Below are positions 19,601 to 27,900 of a DNA stretch of 64,000 nt, piece by piece. Every line of letters starts with the position of its first letter. Position 1 is the stretch's first letter. The translations under genes were made by a program, and so were the position numbers. Source of the stretch: Patescibacteria group bacterium (GTDB lineage Bacteria > Patescibacteriota > Patescibacteriia > JAHIZJ01); assembly GCA_041661625.1 (NCBI GenBank), contig JBAZUB010000002.1, positions 62,001 to 126,000 of the forward strand, in the 5' to 3' direction. The notes below the pieces were generated by a model, which worked only from the letters and a program-made list of their open reading frames with translations, ran no database searches and was not told the DNA's origin.

Positions 19601-20407
19601 AGCGCCGGTGTTCGTAGTGAAGAAAATCATGTCAAAGGTGTTGGATCCGAGTTGCCGCTCGACCGCAATCCGGCCGTTCGAACCATCCGGCCCCCAGGGG
19701 AATCCCGCCGAACCGCCAAAGCGCCAGTCGATACCCATGGCGTTCGAACCGTTGTTATCCAAACTATCGATGGTAAACATAGACTTGTAGCCGACCACGC
19801 TCGCTCCAACGGCCAGTGGCGCGCTGGGATTGTTTGTGCCAATGCCGACATTCCAGCTCAAGTTGGTGGGATACAGATTCGCGCCAACCTGGGTCCAAAA
19901 ACCGCCACCTCCGCCACCCCCGCAACCCAACGTTCCCTCGTTGTCCGTGCTGACACCGCCGCAACCGGCACCGCCATTGATCAGATTCTGCACGGATAGT
20001 TGGCCCACATTCGCTCCAGCCTGAGAGATTTTTACTTTACCTTGCAGTTCAATGTGATCACCTATGTCGCCGGGTGAAACATAGAGCGTGTTGGCGCCGA
20101 AGTTAATATGCGGTTTGGCCAAGTCGGCGCCATTAAACCAAAAAATACCAGTATTGTCGTACGGTATGTACAGGCTACCGGATGAAACGCTCAGGAATTC
20201 CCCCGCCACGGTCAATGAGCCATTCTTTGTTTGAGGTGAAGACGAGGTATTGATCGGCGCGGCGACATTGCCCCCCGGCGGTGCACTTTCGGGAGGAGAC
20301 CAAGCCGCTAGCGCTTGGCCAACCGGTGCCGATAATGCCACGCACAAGAGCACCGGCATGACCATTAGGTACACCAGCTTTGAGCCACGGAATAGATTTG
20401 ATTTCAT
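16670..20407 (-). CDS. giant secreted fibre-like protein, paralogue A (1245 aa)
   Basis: The signal peptide (LVYLMVMPVLLCVALSAPVG, then QALAAW) and the next 50 residues (PPGGNVAAPINTS) are shared with the genes at 20570 and 28901. The body alternates modules: 'VGIGT..P...LTVG' turns as in phage tail fibres, a unit with DKVAIGHNNIGDSTQLSV and GYAGYFSG (two clear and one degenerate copy), and a unit with DLRLANGNGNEDRITILTGG (two copies). Glycine-rich beta structure suggests a trimeric fibre. There is no S74 chaperone; instead the last 150 residues are Cys-rich with about ten Cys, a probable disulfide-stabilised tip. No wall-anchor motif is seen. Probable role: surface adhesin, inferred from architecture. 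It has its own promoter and terminator. Confidence 0.8.
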   Translation of the reverse strand: MKSNLFRGSKLVYLMVMPVLLCVALSAPVGQALAAWSPPESAPPGGNVAAPINTSSSPQTKNGSLTVAGEFLSVSSGSLYIPYDNTGIFWFNGADLAKPHINFGANTLYVSPGDIGDHIELQGKVKISQAGANVGQLSVQNLINGGAGCGGVSTDNEGTLGCGGGGGGGFWTQVGANLYPTNLSWNVGIGTNNPSAPLAVGASVVGYKSMFTIDSLDNNGSNAMGIDWRFGGSAGFPWGPDGSNGRIAVERQLGSNTFDMIFFTTNTGAFAERMRILGDGTIRIPGLTGCTGNNTVDVDANGNLFCGVDQGAGASLWEAGATANTINPINETTDKVAIGHNNIGDSTQLSVKNGSLNAAGYFEQANANGYAGYFSGKTVVMGGRMGINTVSPNQELGIDGDLAMSGGLYKLNGTTKFFADCAAGNSIRAIAADGTVTCEFDDFGAAGSDTFMVMTSAADATPEYLGSELVNGTGIWTQEINVGGGNHRLQINTLWTHNGVNSVYPAEIDDKVRVGQATEGDLTAFATYNNSVNSAIYAEQLNAAGFAGYFSGRTALMNGNVGIGTTTMTEKLTIAGNIQLSTTGGLLKFKPTAGFASIYTTGTDLRLANGNGNEDRITILTGGNVGIGDTAPTSLLTVGSSHQFQVDSTGNIIKLRNITYSWPNAQGGVGTYLKNDGSGNLSWAIAGGSSLWEAGASANTINPNNEATDKVAIGHNNIGDSTQLSVKNNSANAAIYGEQTNAAGYAGYFSGQVSARSDADALIIGGMTTDRIGLIGVASNLTPNQALTIEGKEGIRFYKGGVEYLRLNNSGGLAIASSIYKLDGTTKYFSDCAAGSSIRAIAADGSVTCETDDLGGGGIGGSGTINYLPKFTAGTTLGDSQIFDNGTNVGIGTATLTEKLTVAGNIQFSTTGSLLKFKPAAGYASVYTAGNDLRLANGSGNEDRITILTGGNVGVGTTTPRSLLNMYKDTASPTVLLLQNTNTGQTAGDGLEISIAGTGEAYVGSYENKILSLGTQGRSDLNITGTGKVGIGQTGPNAKLTINAGSSNTGNANDGLGIYANNASGSALYAQQDGTGWAATFSGKVGIPNHLILQGRDKPVSISVCEIGTDVCLGRYIYTTGTTRDNTATGVKFWYDTGSAISSSLAYAAGGLICPPNSTEVSADAYGTNYYLNGSCTGAAYLVDPDYPYSDTPSQVCIDNTYVNICASGDKYRGTCYAYMPCLNLSGRLIKQKIVSAYYMKYELR

Positions 20408-20436
20408 ATGGGAGTATTTTATATTAACCGGCTGAT

Positions 20437-20442
20437 ATTATA
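20437..20442 (-). promoter_or_regulatory. extended -10 of paralogue A
   Basis: TGG-TATAAT on the reverse strand, 29 bases before the ATG. The context AATAT...CATATGAAAT is shared with the two paralogues, so all three look coordinately expressed. Confidence 0.6.
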
Positions 20443-20488
20443 CCATAAATAATCCCGCCGACACAATGTGGTGCATGCAGCCATAACA

Positions 20489-20514
20489 AACCAGACCCAT
20501 AAATGGGTCTGGTT
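20489..20514 (-). terminator. terminator after paralogue B
   Basis: AACCAGACCCAT pairs with ATGGGTCTGGTT around a 2-base centre; on the reverse strand it runs into TTGTTAT. It follows the stop at 20570 by about 55 bases. Confidence 0.7.
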
Positions 20515-20569
20515 ATTCTATTTCGGTTTTAGTTTATTTCTGATTGTTGGCCTGGATGAATCAGGCTGG

Positions 20570-23500
20570 TTATTTGACCTTTTGCTCCAGTCGATCGAGG
20601 CGGGCGGTGAGTTCATCGATCGTATGGCTCTGCTTATCGATAATCTGACTCTGTTCCTGGATCGCCTTGACCATTGGGGCCATCAAGTCGTTGTAACGAA
20701 GATTTCTGGTCTTTTCGGCATCGTTATCTATCAATAGCATGTTGTATTCATCGGGCGACACGAGCTTCTCAATATCCTGGGCGATGAAGCCGAAGTCAGT
20801 CTTGCCGTTGCCGTTCTTCATATTGTACTGCACCGGGCGCAAGCTGTTTATGAAACCCAGCCCGAGCGAACTATCCTTGATGTTCTCTTTCAACCTGACA
20901 TCCGAAGGGGAGGAGAATGCAACCTGGATAGTGGCCGATGAAATACTGGCGTTACCAATCCGGACTGAATTAGATGCGCTCGTGGTCGCCCCATATCCGA
21001 TATTGATGGTGTTCTCCAGTGCTCCCGAGGTTGGCCCAGATCCGCGTCCAATGCCCACATTGAAATTTCCGGAGGTAACATTCTCGAGCGCCAGGTAGCC
21101 AGCGGACACATTGTATCCGCCGGATACATTGTTGAGCTGACTTCGAGTTCCGATCGCGACGTTACCGGCGGCCGTCGTAAGGGCTGTTAGAGCTGATCTA
21201 CCCACAGCTACGTTGGATGAACTAGTGGTAGATTTCAGTGCTTGAAAGCCAACCGCCGTGTTTTCGAATGTGTTGGTAATACTAGACAGGGCCTGATAAC
21301 CGATGGCGGTTTGCTGCGTAGCAGTCGTAATGCTAGCGCCAGCGCCGTTGCCAAATATAGTGTTACCATCAACATTGCCCGAACCGCGCCCAGCCCGCAG
21401 ACCATTGATTGTGATATCACCGTCGAAATATCCGGCCCACTCACCTGCGCCGGTGTTCCCGCCTACCGAGCCATAGACGCCCGCGCAGGTGCCGGTGCAA
21501 TTCGACCCCGCCACTAATTCGCCATAGACACCGCTGCCATTTACTCCGGAACCACTGTTGCCTTTGTAGCCGGATACTGCGTTGTAGTTCGAACTGGAAT
21601 TGTTATAGGCTGAAACGGTGTTATTTACTGTGTAACCACTCGCGCCGGTTGCGGAAACGGTTAACAACGACGCGGGACTAGTGTTGCCGATACCGACCTG
21701 ACCACCGTTCAACATATACATCACATTGGTCGAAGAGTTATTCCGGATATTCCATCCACCGCTGCCGAAATTGGTATACATGACATTATCAGTCCAGCGC
21801 GGCCACATCCAGGCATTCCATGCGCCGGCGCTGTCTTTGGCTTCCATAATTTGTCCATTGCCTTGCCCGATCGTGCCGTTAACATGAAGAGTCCGCTCGG
21901 GAGTTATAGTATTAATGCCAACATTGCCGCCGGTTAAAATGGTAATACGGTCTTCGTTGCCACTGCCGTTAGCCAGTCGCAGGTCGGTGCCGGCGGTATA
22001 TATACTGGCAAAACCGGCGGTTGGTTTTAGTTTCAGCTGGCCTCCCGCCGTGCTTAGTTGAACATTGCCCGCGATCGTAAGTTTTTCGGTAGGTGTTGTC
22101 ATGCCGATGCCGACGCTACCCGCCCCAGTGATGCTTAGATCGTTTCGGCCCTGGGTGCCGAGAGATAAAGATCTATTTTCATATGAACCAACATAGGCGT
22201 CGCCCAACGCTGCGACCGAAACTTCCAGACCATCACCGTTGGTATTGCCAGTGGTCGCGTTTTGCACTAATAGAACCGAGCTCCCTCCAATTGGGTTATA
22301 TAAATCCAGCCGGGAGGCAGGTGTGCTTGTGCCGATACCGACATTACCGGACGTATCAACAAACAAGCCTTCATTACCGCCATCATTCGAAACCCAATAG
22401 CCGCTCATTCTTAAGTTGGCTCTGGCAATATGATCGCCCAGGTTATCTCCCACGGCTCCGCCATCGTCAGTCTCGCAAGTCACAGTACCGTCAGCAGCGA
22501 TAGTTTTGATCGACAGATTTGCACCGCTGCAGGTATCGGCAAAAAACTTTGTTGCGCCGTCCAGTTTATAGATGCCGCCGGACATTGCCAGGTCGCCACT
22601 TAGTCCAAGTTCCTGGTTCGGTGTGGCGGTGCCAACGCCGAGGCGGCCGCCCATTACCACGGTTTTGCCTGATAGGTAAGCGGCATATCCCGCGGCATTG
22701 GCTTGTTCAAAGTAGGCCGCGGAGTTAGCTGAATTATTTTTTACCGACAACTGGGTTAAATCGCCGATGTTGTTATGCCCAATCGCCACCTTATCCGTCG
22801 CCTCGTTTATCGGATTGATCGTGTTCGCGCTCGCGCCTACCTCCCACAAATTGGAACCGCCGGCGGGCAACCAGGTTAAATTGCCCGAGCCGTTATTGGT
22901 GAGCACAGTACCGGCTCCGCCTTGGCCAACAGGCCAAGAGTAGGTTACGTTTCTAATTCGGATGGGATTGCCATTAGAATCAACTTGAAACAGGTCGCCG
23001 CTACCGACCGTCAAAAGGGAGGCGGGGGTGGTATCGCTAATGCCAACATTGCCACCGGTTAAAATGGTAATACGGTCTTCGTTGCCATTGCCGTTAGCCA
23101 GCCGCAGGTCGGAACCAGTGGTATACAAACTGGCAAAACCAGCTGACGGTTTTAATTTCAACAAACTACCAACCGTACTGAACTGAATGTTACCAGCAAT
23201 CGTTAGTTTTTCAGTCAGGGTAGTGGTCCCAATGCCGACATCGCCGTCCATCATCGCGGTTTTACCGGAAAAATAGGCGGCATAACCGGAGGCGTAGGCC
23301 TGCTCAAAGTAGGCCGCTGAGTTAACTGAACTATTTTTTACTGACAACTGCGTTGAATCGCCGATAACATTGTGTCCAATGGCCACCTTATCGCTGGCTT
23401 CATTTACTGGATTGATCGTATTCGCGGTCACACCGACTTCCCAGAGACCACTGCCACCCGAGGACGCGATTTGGATCTGTTCATTGCCGCCGGCATTTAG

Positions 23501-24814
23501 TTTTGTCAGAGTAATATTCGAACCGGCCGATAATTTATCCTGGAGGTAACTAGCGATCGAATCCGTGGCCGATGCCTTAACCAATTCATCGGTACCGCCC
23601 AGGCCACCCGTTAGGTCAGTGGCGCAGATTAACTGCCCGTTGTTGTCCGCTTTTACCGTGTTGGCGCCAAGACAAGCGCCGCCAGCCAAGCTAGCTATTC
23701 GGGCGCTGCCCACGACGTCGAGTTGATAACTTGGATCGGTCGTTCCAATGCCGACGAAACCGCCGAAGATAGAGAAGTCATAATTGTTCGACAGTATTAA
23801 GTCAAAATGTCGCGGGCTGTTTTTTGATCCCAAGCCAAGCTTGGCTGCGGTTAGGCCATTGTTTAGCCACCAAATATATGGATTTTCGGCTATCGTCGGG
23901 TTTTCTTCATTAAGCATCAGCGTGTTTTGGTCGAAAGTCAGCGTGCCCCAGTTTGTGTCCCAAGGTTTGTTTTCAGAGACTCTGAAACCACCAGAAAAGT
24001 AGCCGGCATAACCGAATTGGCTATTCTGTTCTGCGTAGATGGTCGAATTGATGGAATTATTAATAACCGACAACTGGGTGGAATCACCGATATTATTGTG
24101 CCCAATGGCCACCTTATCGGTCGTCTCGTTTATCGGGTTGATCGTGTTGGCACTCGCGCCAGCTTCCCACAGGCTAGAGCCACCACCCGAAGCGGCGATC
24201 TGAATCTGCTCGTTACCGCCCGGATTTATGGTGGTTAAAGTTACGTTCGCGCCGGCCGACAATTTATTAATCAGATAATCCGCCGTCGTATCGAGGTTGG
24301 ATATTTTTACCAATTTATCATCGCCGCCTGGTCCGACGCCCACCTCATCTGTCGTACATACCAGTTTGCCAGCCAGGTCGGTTTTTAGAGTATTTACACC
24401 CGTGCATCCAGCCACATTCGGGAATGTTAGATCGCCCTGTAGTTCAATATGATTGTTAATCAAGTCACCCGGAGAAATATATAGCGTATTGGTTAGAAAA
24501 TTTATATGCGGTTGTTCCAAATGGGGCAGGTCGGTCTCGTCGGACCAAAAAATACCCTTTTCACTACCCGGAATGTACAAATCCCCAGTTGCTAATTTCA
24601 GAAAATTGCCGGCCACGGTCAGATCGCCCTGCTTGGTCTGGGGTGTGGCTGATGTATTGATCGGCGCGGCTACGTTGCCTCCCGGCGGGATGGTTGTCGG
24701 GACGGTCCAGGACGCGAACGCCTGCCCGGCAAGTGTAAATAGTGCCACGCATAATAACACCGGCATAGCCACTGGGTACATCAGCTTGAAGCCTCTAAAT
24801 AGGTTGGGTTTCAT
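20570..24814 (-). CDS. giant secreted fibre-like protein with peptidase S74 chaperone, paralogue B (1414 aa)
   Basis: It has the same signal peptide and PPGGNVAAPINTS start as the other two paralogues. The body has three DKVAIGHN...STQLSV modules, two EKLTIAGN modules and many 'VGIGT..P' turns. Around residues 1140-1290 there are TAIGYQALSS..., NTAVGFQALKS and GNVAIGTRS repeats, typical of tail-fibre heads. The last 111 residues are a peptidase S74 intramolecular chaperone: SPSDVRLKENI, with the expected catalytic Ser1304 and Lys1309 (Ser codon at 20903-20905), then FGFIAQDIEKL and a C-terminal coiled coil (EQSQIIDKQSHTIDELTARL). In known S74 proteins the domain trimerises the fibre and then cuts itself off before the Ser. 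A secreted, self-trimming trimeric fibre is the likely product. Confidence 0.88.
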   Translation of the reverse strand: MKPNLFRGFKLMYPVAMPVLLCVALFTLAGQAFASWTVPTTIPPGGNVAAPINTSATPQTKQGDLTVAGNFLKLATGDLYIPGSEKGIFWSDETDLPHLEQPHINFLTNTLYISPGDLINNHIELQGDLTFPNVAGCTGVNTLKTDLAGKLVCTTDEVGVGPGGDDKLVKISNLDTTADYLINKLSAGANVTLTTINPGGNEQIQIAASGGGSSLWEAGASANTINPINETTDKVAIGHNNIGDSTQLSVINNSINSTIYAEQNSQFGYAGYFSGGFRVSENKPWDTNWGTLTFDQNTLMLNEENPTIAENPYIWWLNNGLTAAKLGLGSKNSPRHFDLILSNNYDFSIFGGFVGIGTTDPSYQLDVVGSARIASLAGGACLGANTVKADNNGQLICATDLTGGLGGTDELVKASATDSIASYLQDKLSAGSNITLTKLNAGGNEQIQIASSGGSGLWEVGVTANTINPVNEASDKVAIGHNVIGDSTQLSVKNSSVNSAAYFEQAYASGYAAYFSGKTAMMDGDVGIGTTTLTEKLTIAGNIQFSTVGSLLKLKPSAGFASLYTTGSDLRLANGNGNEDRITILTGGNVGISDTTPASLLTVGSGDLFQVDSNGNPIRIRNVTYSWPVGQGGAGTVLTNNGSGNLTWLPAGGSNLWEVGASANTINPINEATDKVAIGHNNIGDLTQLSVKNNSANSAAYFEQANAAGYAAYLSGKTVVMGGRLGVGTATPNQELGLSGDLAMSGGIYKLDGATKFFADTCSGANLSIKTIAADGTVTCETDDGGAVGDNLGDHIARANLRMSGYWVSNDGGNEGLFVDTSGNVGIGTSTPASRLDLYNPIGGSSVLLVQNATTGNTNGDGLEVSVAALGDAYVGSYENRSLSLGTQGRNDLSITGAGSVGIGMTTPTEKLTIAGNVQLSTAGGQLKLKPTAGFASIYTAGTDLRLANGSGNEDRITILTGGNVGINTITPERTLHVNGTIGQGNGQIMEAKDSAGAWNAWMWPRWTDNVMYTNFGSGGWNIRNNSSTNVMYMLNGGQVGIGNTSPASLLTVSATGASGYTVNNTVSAYNNSSSNYNAVSGYKGNSGSGVNGSGVYGELVAGSNCTGTCAGVYGSVGGNTGAGEWAGYFDGDITINGLRAGRGSGNVDGNTIFGNGAGASITTATQQTAIGYQALSSITNTFENTAVGFQALKSTTSSSNVAVGRSALTALTTAAGNVAIGTRSQLNNVSGGYNVSAGYLALENVTSGNFNVGIGRGSGPTSGALENTINIGYGATTSASNSVRIGNASISSATIQVAFSSPSDVRLKENIKDSSLGLGFINSLRPVQYNMKNGNGKTDFGFIAQDIEKLVSPDEYNMLLIDNDAEKTRNLRYNDLMAPMVKAIQEQSQIIDKQSHTIDELTARLDRLEQKVK

Positions 24815-24843
24815 ATGTAAAATATTTTATATAAACCAACTTT

Positions 24844-24849
24844 ATTATA
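24844..24849 (-). promoter_or_regulatory. -10 box of paralogue B
   Basis: AG-TATAAT-A on the reverse strand, 29 bases before the ATG, as in the other two paralogues. No strong -35. Confidence 0.55.
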
Positions 24850-24948
24850 CTAAGATTGATATAATGAAGCAAGGCGCAAAGAAACAGCGACCACAATCCG
24901 ATCGCCGTTTCTTTCGTTACTATTCTGTTTGCTATCTAGGTCGATCCA

Positions 24949-27900
24949 CTATGGATACGGGAAAGCACCCATGTCGGTGCCGGCACCAAAGGCCGGGTTG
25001 CCCGTATTAATGCACGGTGATCCAGCCAACAGGTGATAGTCATTAGCGGCTGAGTTGATAAACCTTGGATCGGCATTAATATTGTTTGACCCGAAGCCCG
25101 ACCAGCCGCCTTGAATGTCGGAGTATTGAACCTTGGCACATAGCGGCCAGGGATTAGACATCTGCCCGATGCTGGGACTAATTGGCGCGGTATTGGCCCA
25201 AACGATACTGCTGTCAAATACCGGATTTTGAGCCAAGCAGGCGCCGAGGTTAGTGGAATTATTAACGAATACGCCGCCGCCTTCACCCGAGGTCGTGTTA
25301 TACGCTACGGTGTTATTCCTGACATTTATCAGATTGCCCGGAGCATCGTACAATACAGTCAACAACATGCCTCCACCATAACCGTAAGTCGGTAAAATTG
25401 TGTTTCTGAACACTGCATTCTTTTCAATCAATGCGCCTCCCCCGCCGGCGAAAGCTATTCCAGCTCCCCCAGATTCGGTCGGCCCGATAGTGTTATTTGA
25501 AATAGTATTATTCGAGATATTGGCATATCCGCCCCAGTGGTTGATACCGCCGCCGGAATATTTTACAGCATTGTTGCTAATAGTATTGTTGGTAATTGTG
25601 GTCGATGTACTAGCGTTGCCACCCGACGAGATACCGCCACCATAGCTACCGCTGGTACCGGAGGTATTCTGCGTGATGGTGTTGCCGGTAATAGTGAAAG
25701 TACCGCCGTTATATGTCGCCGAAACACCAGCGCCGGCACCGTCAGTAACGTTGCTGGTGACAGTATTGCCGGAAAAAGTTACGGTTCCGCCTATGTCCGC
25801 ACCACCACCACCACCGCGATTACTTACGCCAGTTCCAAGGGCGGTATTTCCAGTCAGCGTATTATTGGAAACGGTTCCACTGCCGCGGAAGTAAATACCC
25901 CCGCCAAACTTACCGTCATTACTGGTGATTGAGTTACTACTGATATTAGCCGTGCCAGCCTGACAGTTAACGCCCCCACCGTTTGATCCGCTGCCGCCAC
26001 CGTGGTGGTTGATGTTGTTATTTTGAATCGTGGCCGAAACGGTACCCGCCAGACACATAATACCGGGGCCGCCAGCAGTACAGTTCATAGTGCCAGACAT
26101 GCCATCTCTAATAGTGTTCCAGGTGATAGTCGCCGATCCGCCCCACACATAGACGCCGCGGCAATTGCCATAAATTAAGTTATCGTTAATCGTGGCATTG
26201 CTGCCTGTTTCAACTTTTACACCCGCGGTCACGCAATTGTATATTTCATTATTTCGGACCGTGGCGGTAGCGTTGCCATTGACGGTCACACAGTATGGTT
26301 CGACCGGATCGCCCCAGGGGTTATTGAACCCCACGATATAGAAACCCTCCAGAATCGAACCGGTGCCGCCGTTGAAAACAACATGCGGAATTTCATTATT
26401 CTGTGGAATCATGTCCTGACTTTTTAGAGTAATTGATTTGCCCTGGAAGTCGATTATACCCTCATTCCAGAAATACCAGCCACCAGTAGAGTCAGTCACA
26501 AGTACATTACCAGCGACCGTGTCAGTGTCGTTGATGGCGGCGGTAATGGTGGCATAGTTTTCCACTTCGGTCATATTGGCGGCGCTGATGTAGCGTCTGA
26601 CCCGGCGCGGACAGGCGCCACAGTCGGCAGCACAGCTCGAACACGTTTCTGGCGCTATGCACTGTCCATTACCGCAACAGCTGCCGCAATCTCCCGGACA
26701 GGTCGAACAGGTTTCACCATTGTTGCACACGGTGTCACCACAGAAGCACGCGCCACAATCTCCCGGACAAGAAGTACAATTCTCGCCAAAATTACAGCTA
26801 CCATCCCCACAGCAGTTGCCGCAATCAGCCGAGCAATTCGAACAATTTTCCGGTGCCACGCAGGCGCCGTTGCCGCAACAAGCACCACAATCGGCTGGAC
26901 AGGTTGAACAGGTTTCACCGTTATTACATTGTGTGTCGGGACAATTGGGGACATCGGCAATAGTAATGGTAATCGATTCCGTATCGGTGGCGCTGGCCGT
27001 ATCGGTAGCGGTGAAGACAATATTGGGATAACTGCCCGATTGGGTATAGCTTGGAGTCCAAGTAAAGGTAGCCTCAAACTTTCCCAGTCCGGCGTTATAG
27101 GAAGTGTTGCTTAGGTTTGAACCAGATGGTTTATTAGCTACGCTGATGGTCACCGTGTCACCCGGTGAGTCTGGGTCGGCCGCACGCACCACAAATGACA
27201 TAGCGACTCCTTCAGAGCCGTTTTTATTGCCGATCGGATCCAGTACGGGAGGTTGGTTGGTGTTGGCAATAGTGATAGTAATTGATTCCGTATCGGTGGC
27301 GCTGGCCGTATCGGTAGCGGTGAAGACAATATTGGGATAACTGCCCGATTGGGTATAGCTTGGAGTCCATGTGAAGGTAGCCTCAAATTTACCGGTGCCA
27401 GCGTTGTAGGTCGTGTTGCCCAAGCTGGAGCCAGATGGCAGATTAGCGGCGGTTATTGTAACACTATCGCCGGTAGCTTGATCTGGGTCGCTCGCGCTGA
27501 TCGTGAAAGACATGGCCGTGCCCTCGGCGCCGTTCTTGTTTCCGATCGGATCGAGCACGGGGGGTTGGTTCACCGGAGCGGCACCGAACTTCTTCAATGC
27601 TTTAATGCCATTATTGGTGTTTATTCTGACCCTAGTGGCGTTAGGATCGCCCGGCGGTACCAGCACTATACTGTATGTTGAGCCATTTTGTTTGACGCGT
27701 AATTCGGAAGTTGTCGGACCGGCGGGCACGCAGGCAAAATGAAGTGTTTGGATTCCGTCATATACTCGGAGGCCGCAGTCGGTTTCGCCGGGAAGTGGGG
27801 TGGTTCCCCAAGCCAAGTCAAAAGCTGCCCCATTGTTGGTAAACACGGAGCTACCCAGACCCGTCCAAGTGGTTCCGTTCGTTGAAGTCGCGAAAGTGTT

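Larger units (their letters stand above)
17560..23230. repeat. intragenic DNA repeats shared by the two largest fibre genes
   Basis: Near-identical blocks of about 170 bases encode the EKLTIAGNIQ...RITILTGGNVG module at roughly 17560-17735, 18540-18715, 21925-22105 and 23045-23230. A second unit (DKVAIGHN...STQLSV...GYFSG) recurs at about 18150-18310, 19270-19420, 22660-22820, 23250-23410 and 24000-24150. They could support recombination within and between the genes. Confidence 0.75.

Noticed and set aside
17560..23230. CRISPR-like regular repeats
   Set aside because: The repeats are in-frame protein modules of about 170 bases with irregular spacing, not short repeats with unique spacers.
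16670..24814. Prophage or tailocin from the S74 and tail-fibre repeats
   Set aside because: The proteins have signal peptides and own promoters, and there are no baseplate, sheath, capsid, terminase or lysis genes.
25400..27340. Several long forward-strand ORFs opposite the propeller/helix gene
   Set aside because: They are antisense to repetitive coding sequence, have Pro/Ser-rich low-complexity translations and lack Shine-Dalgarno sites.
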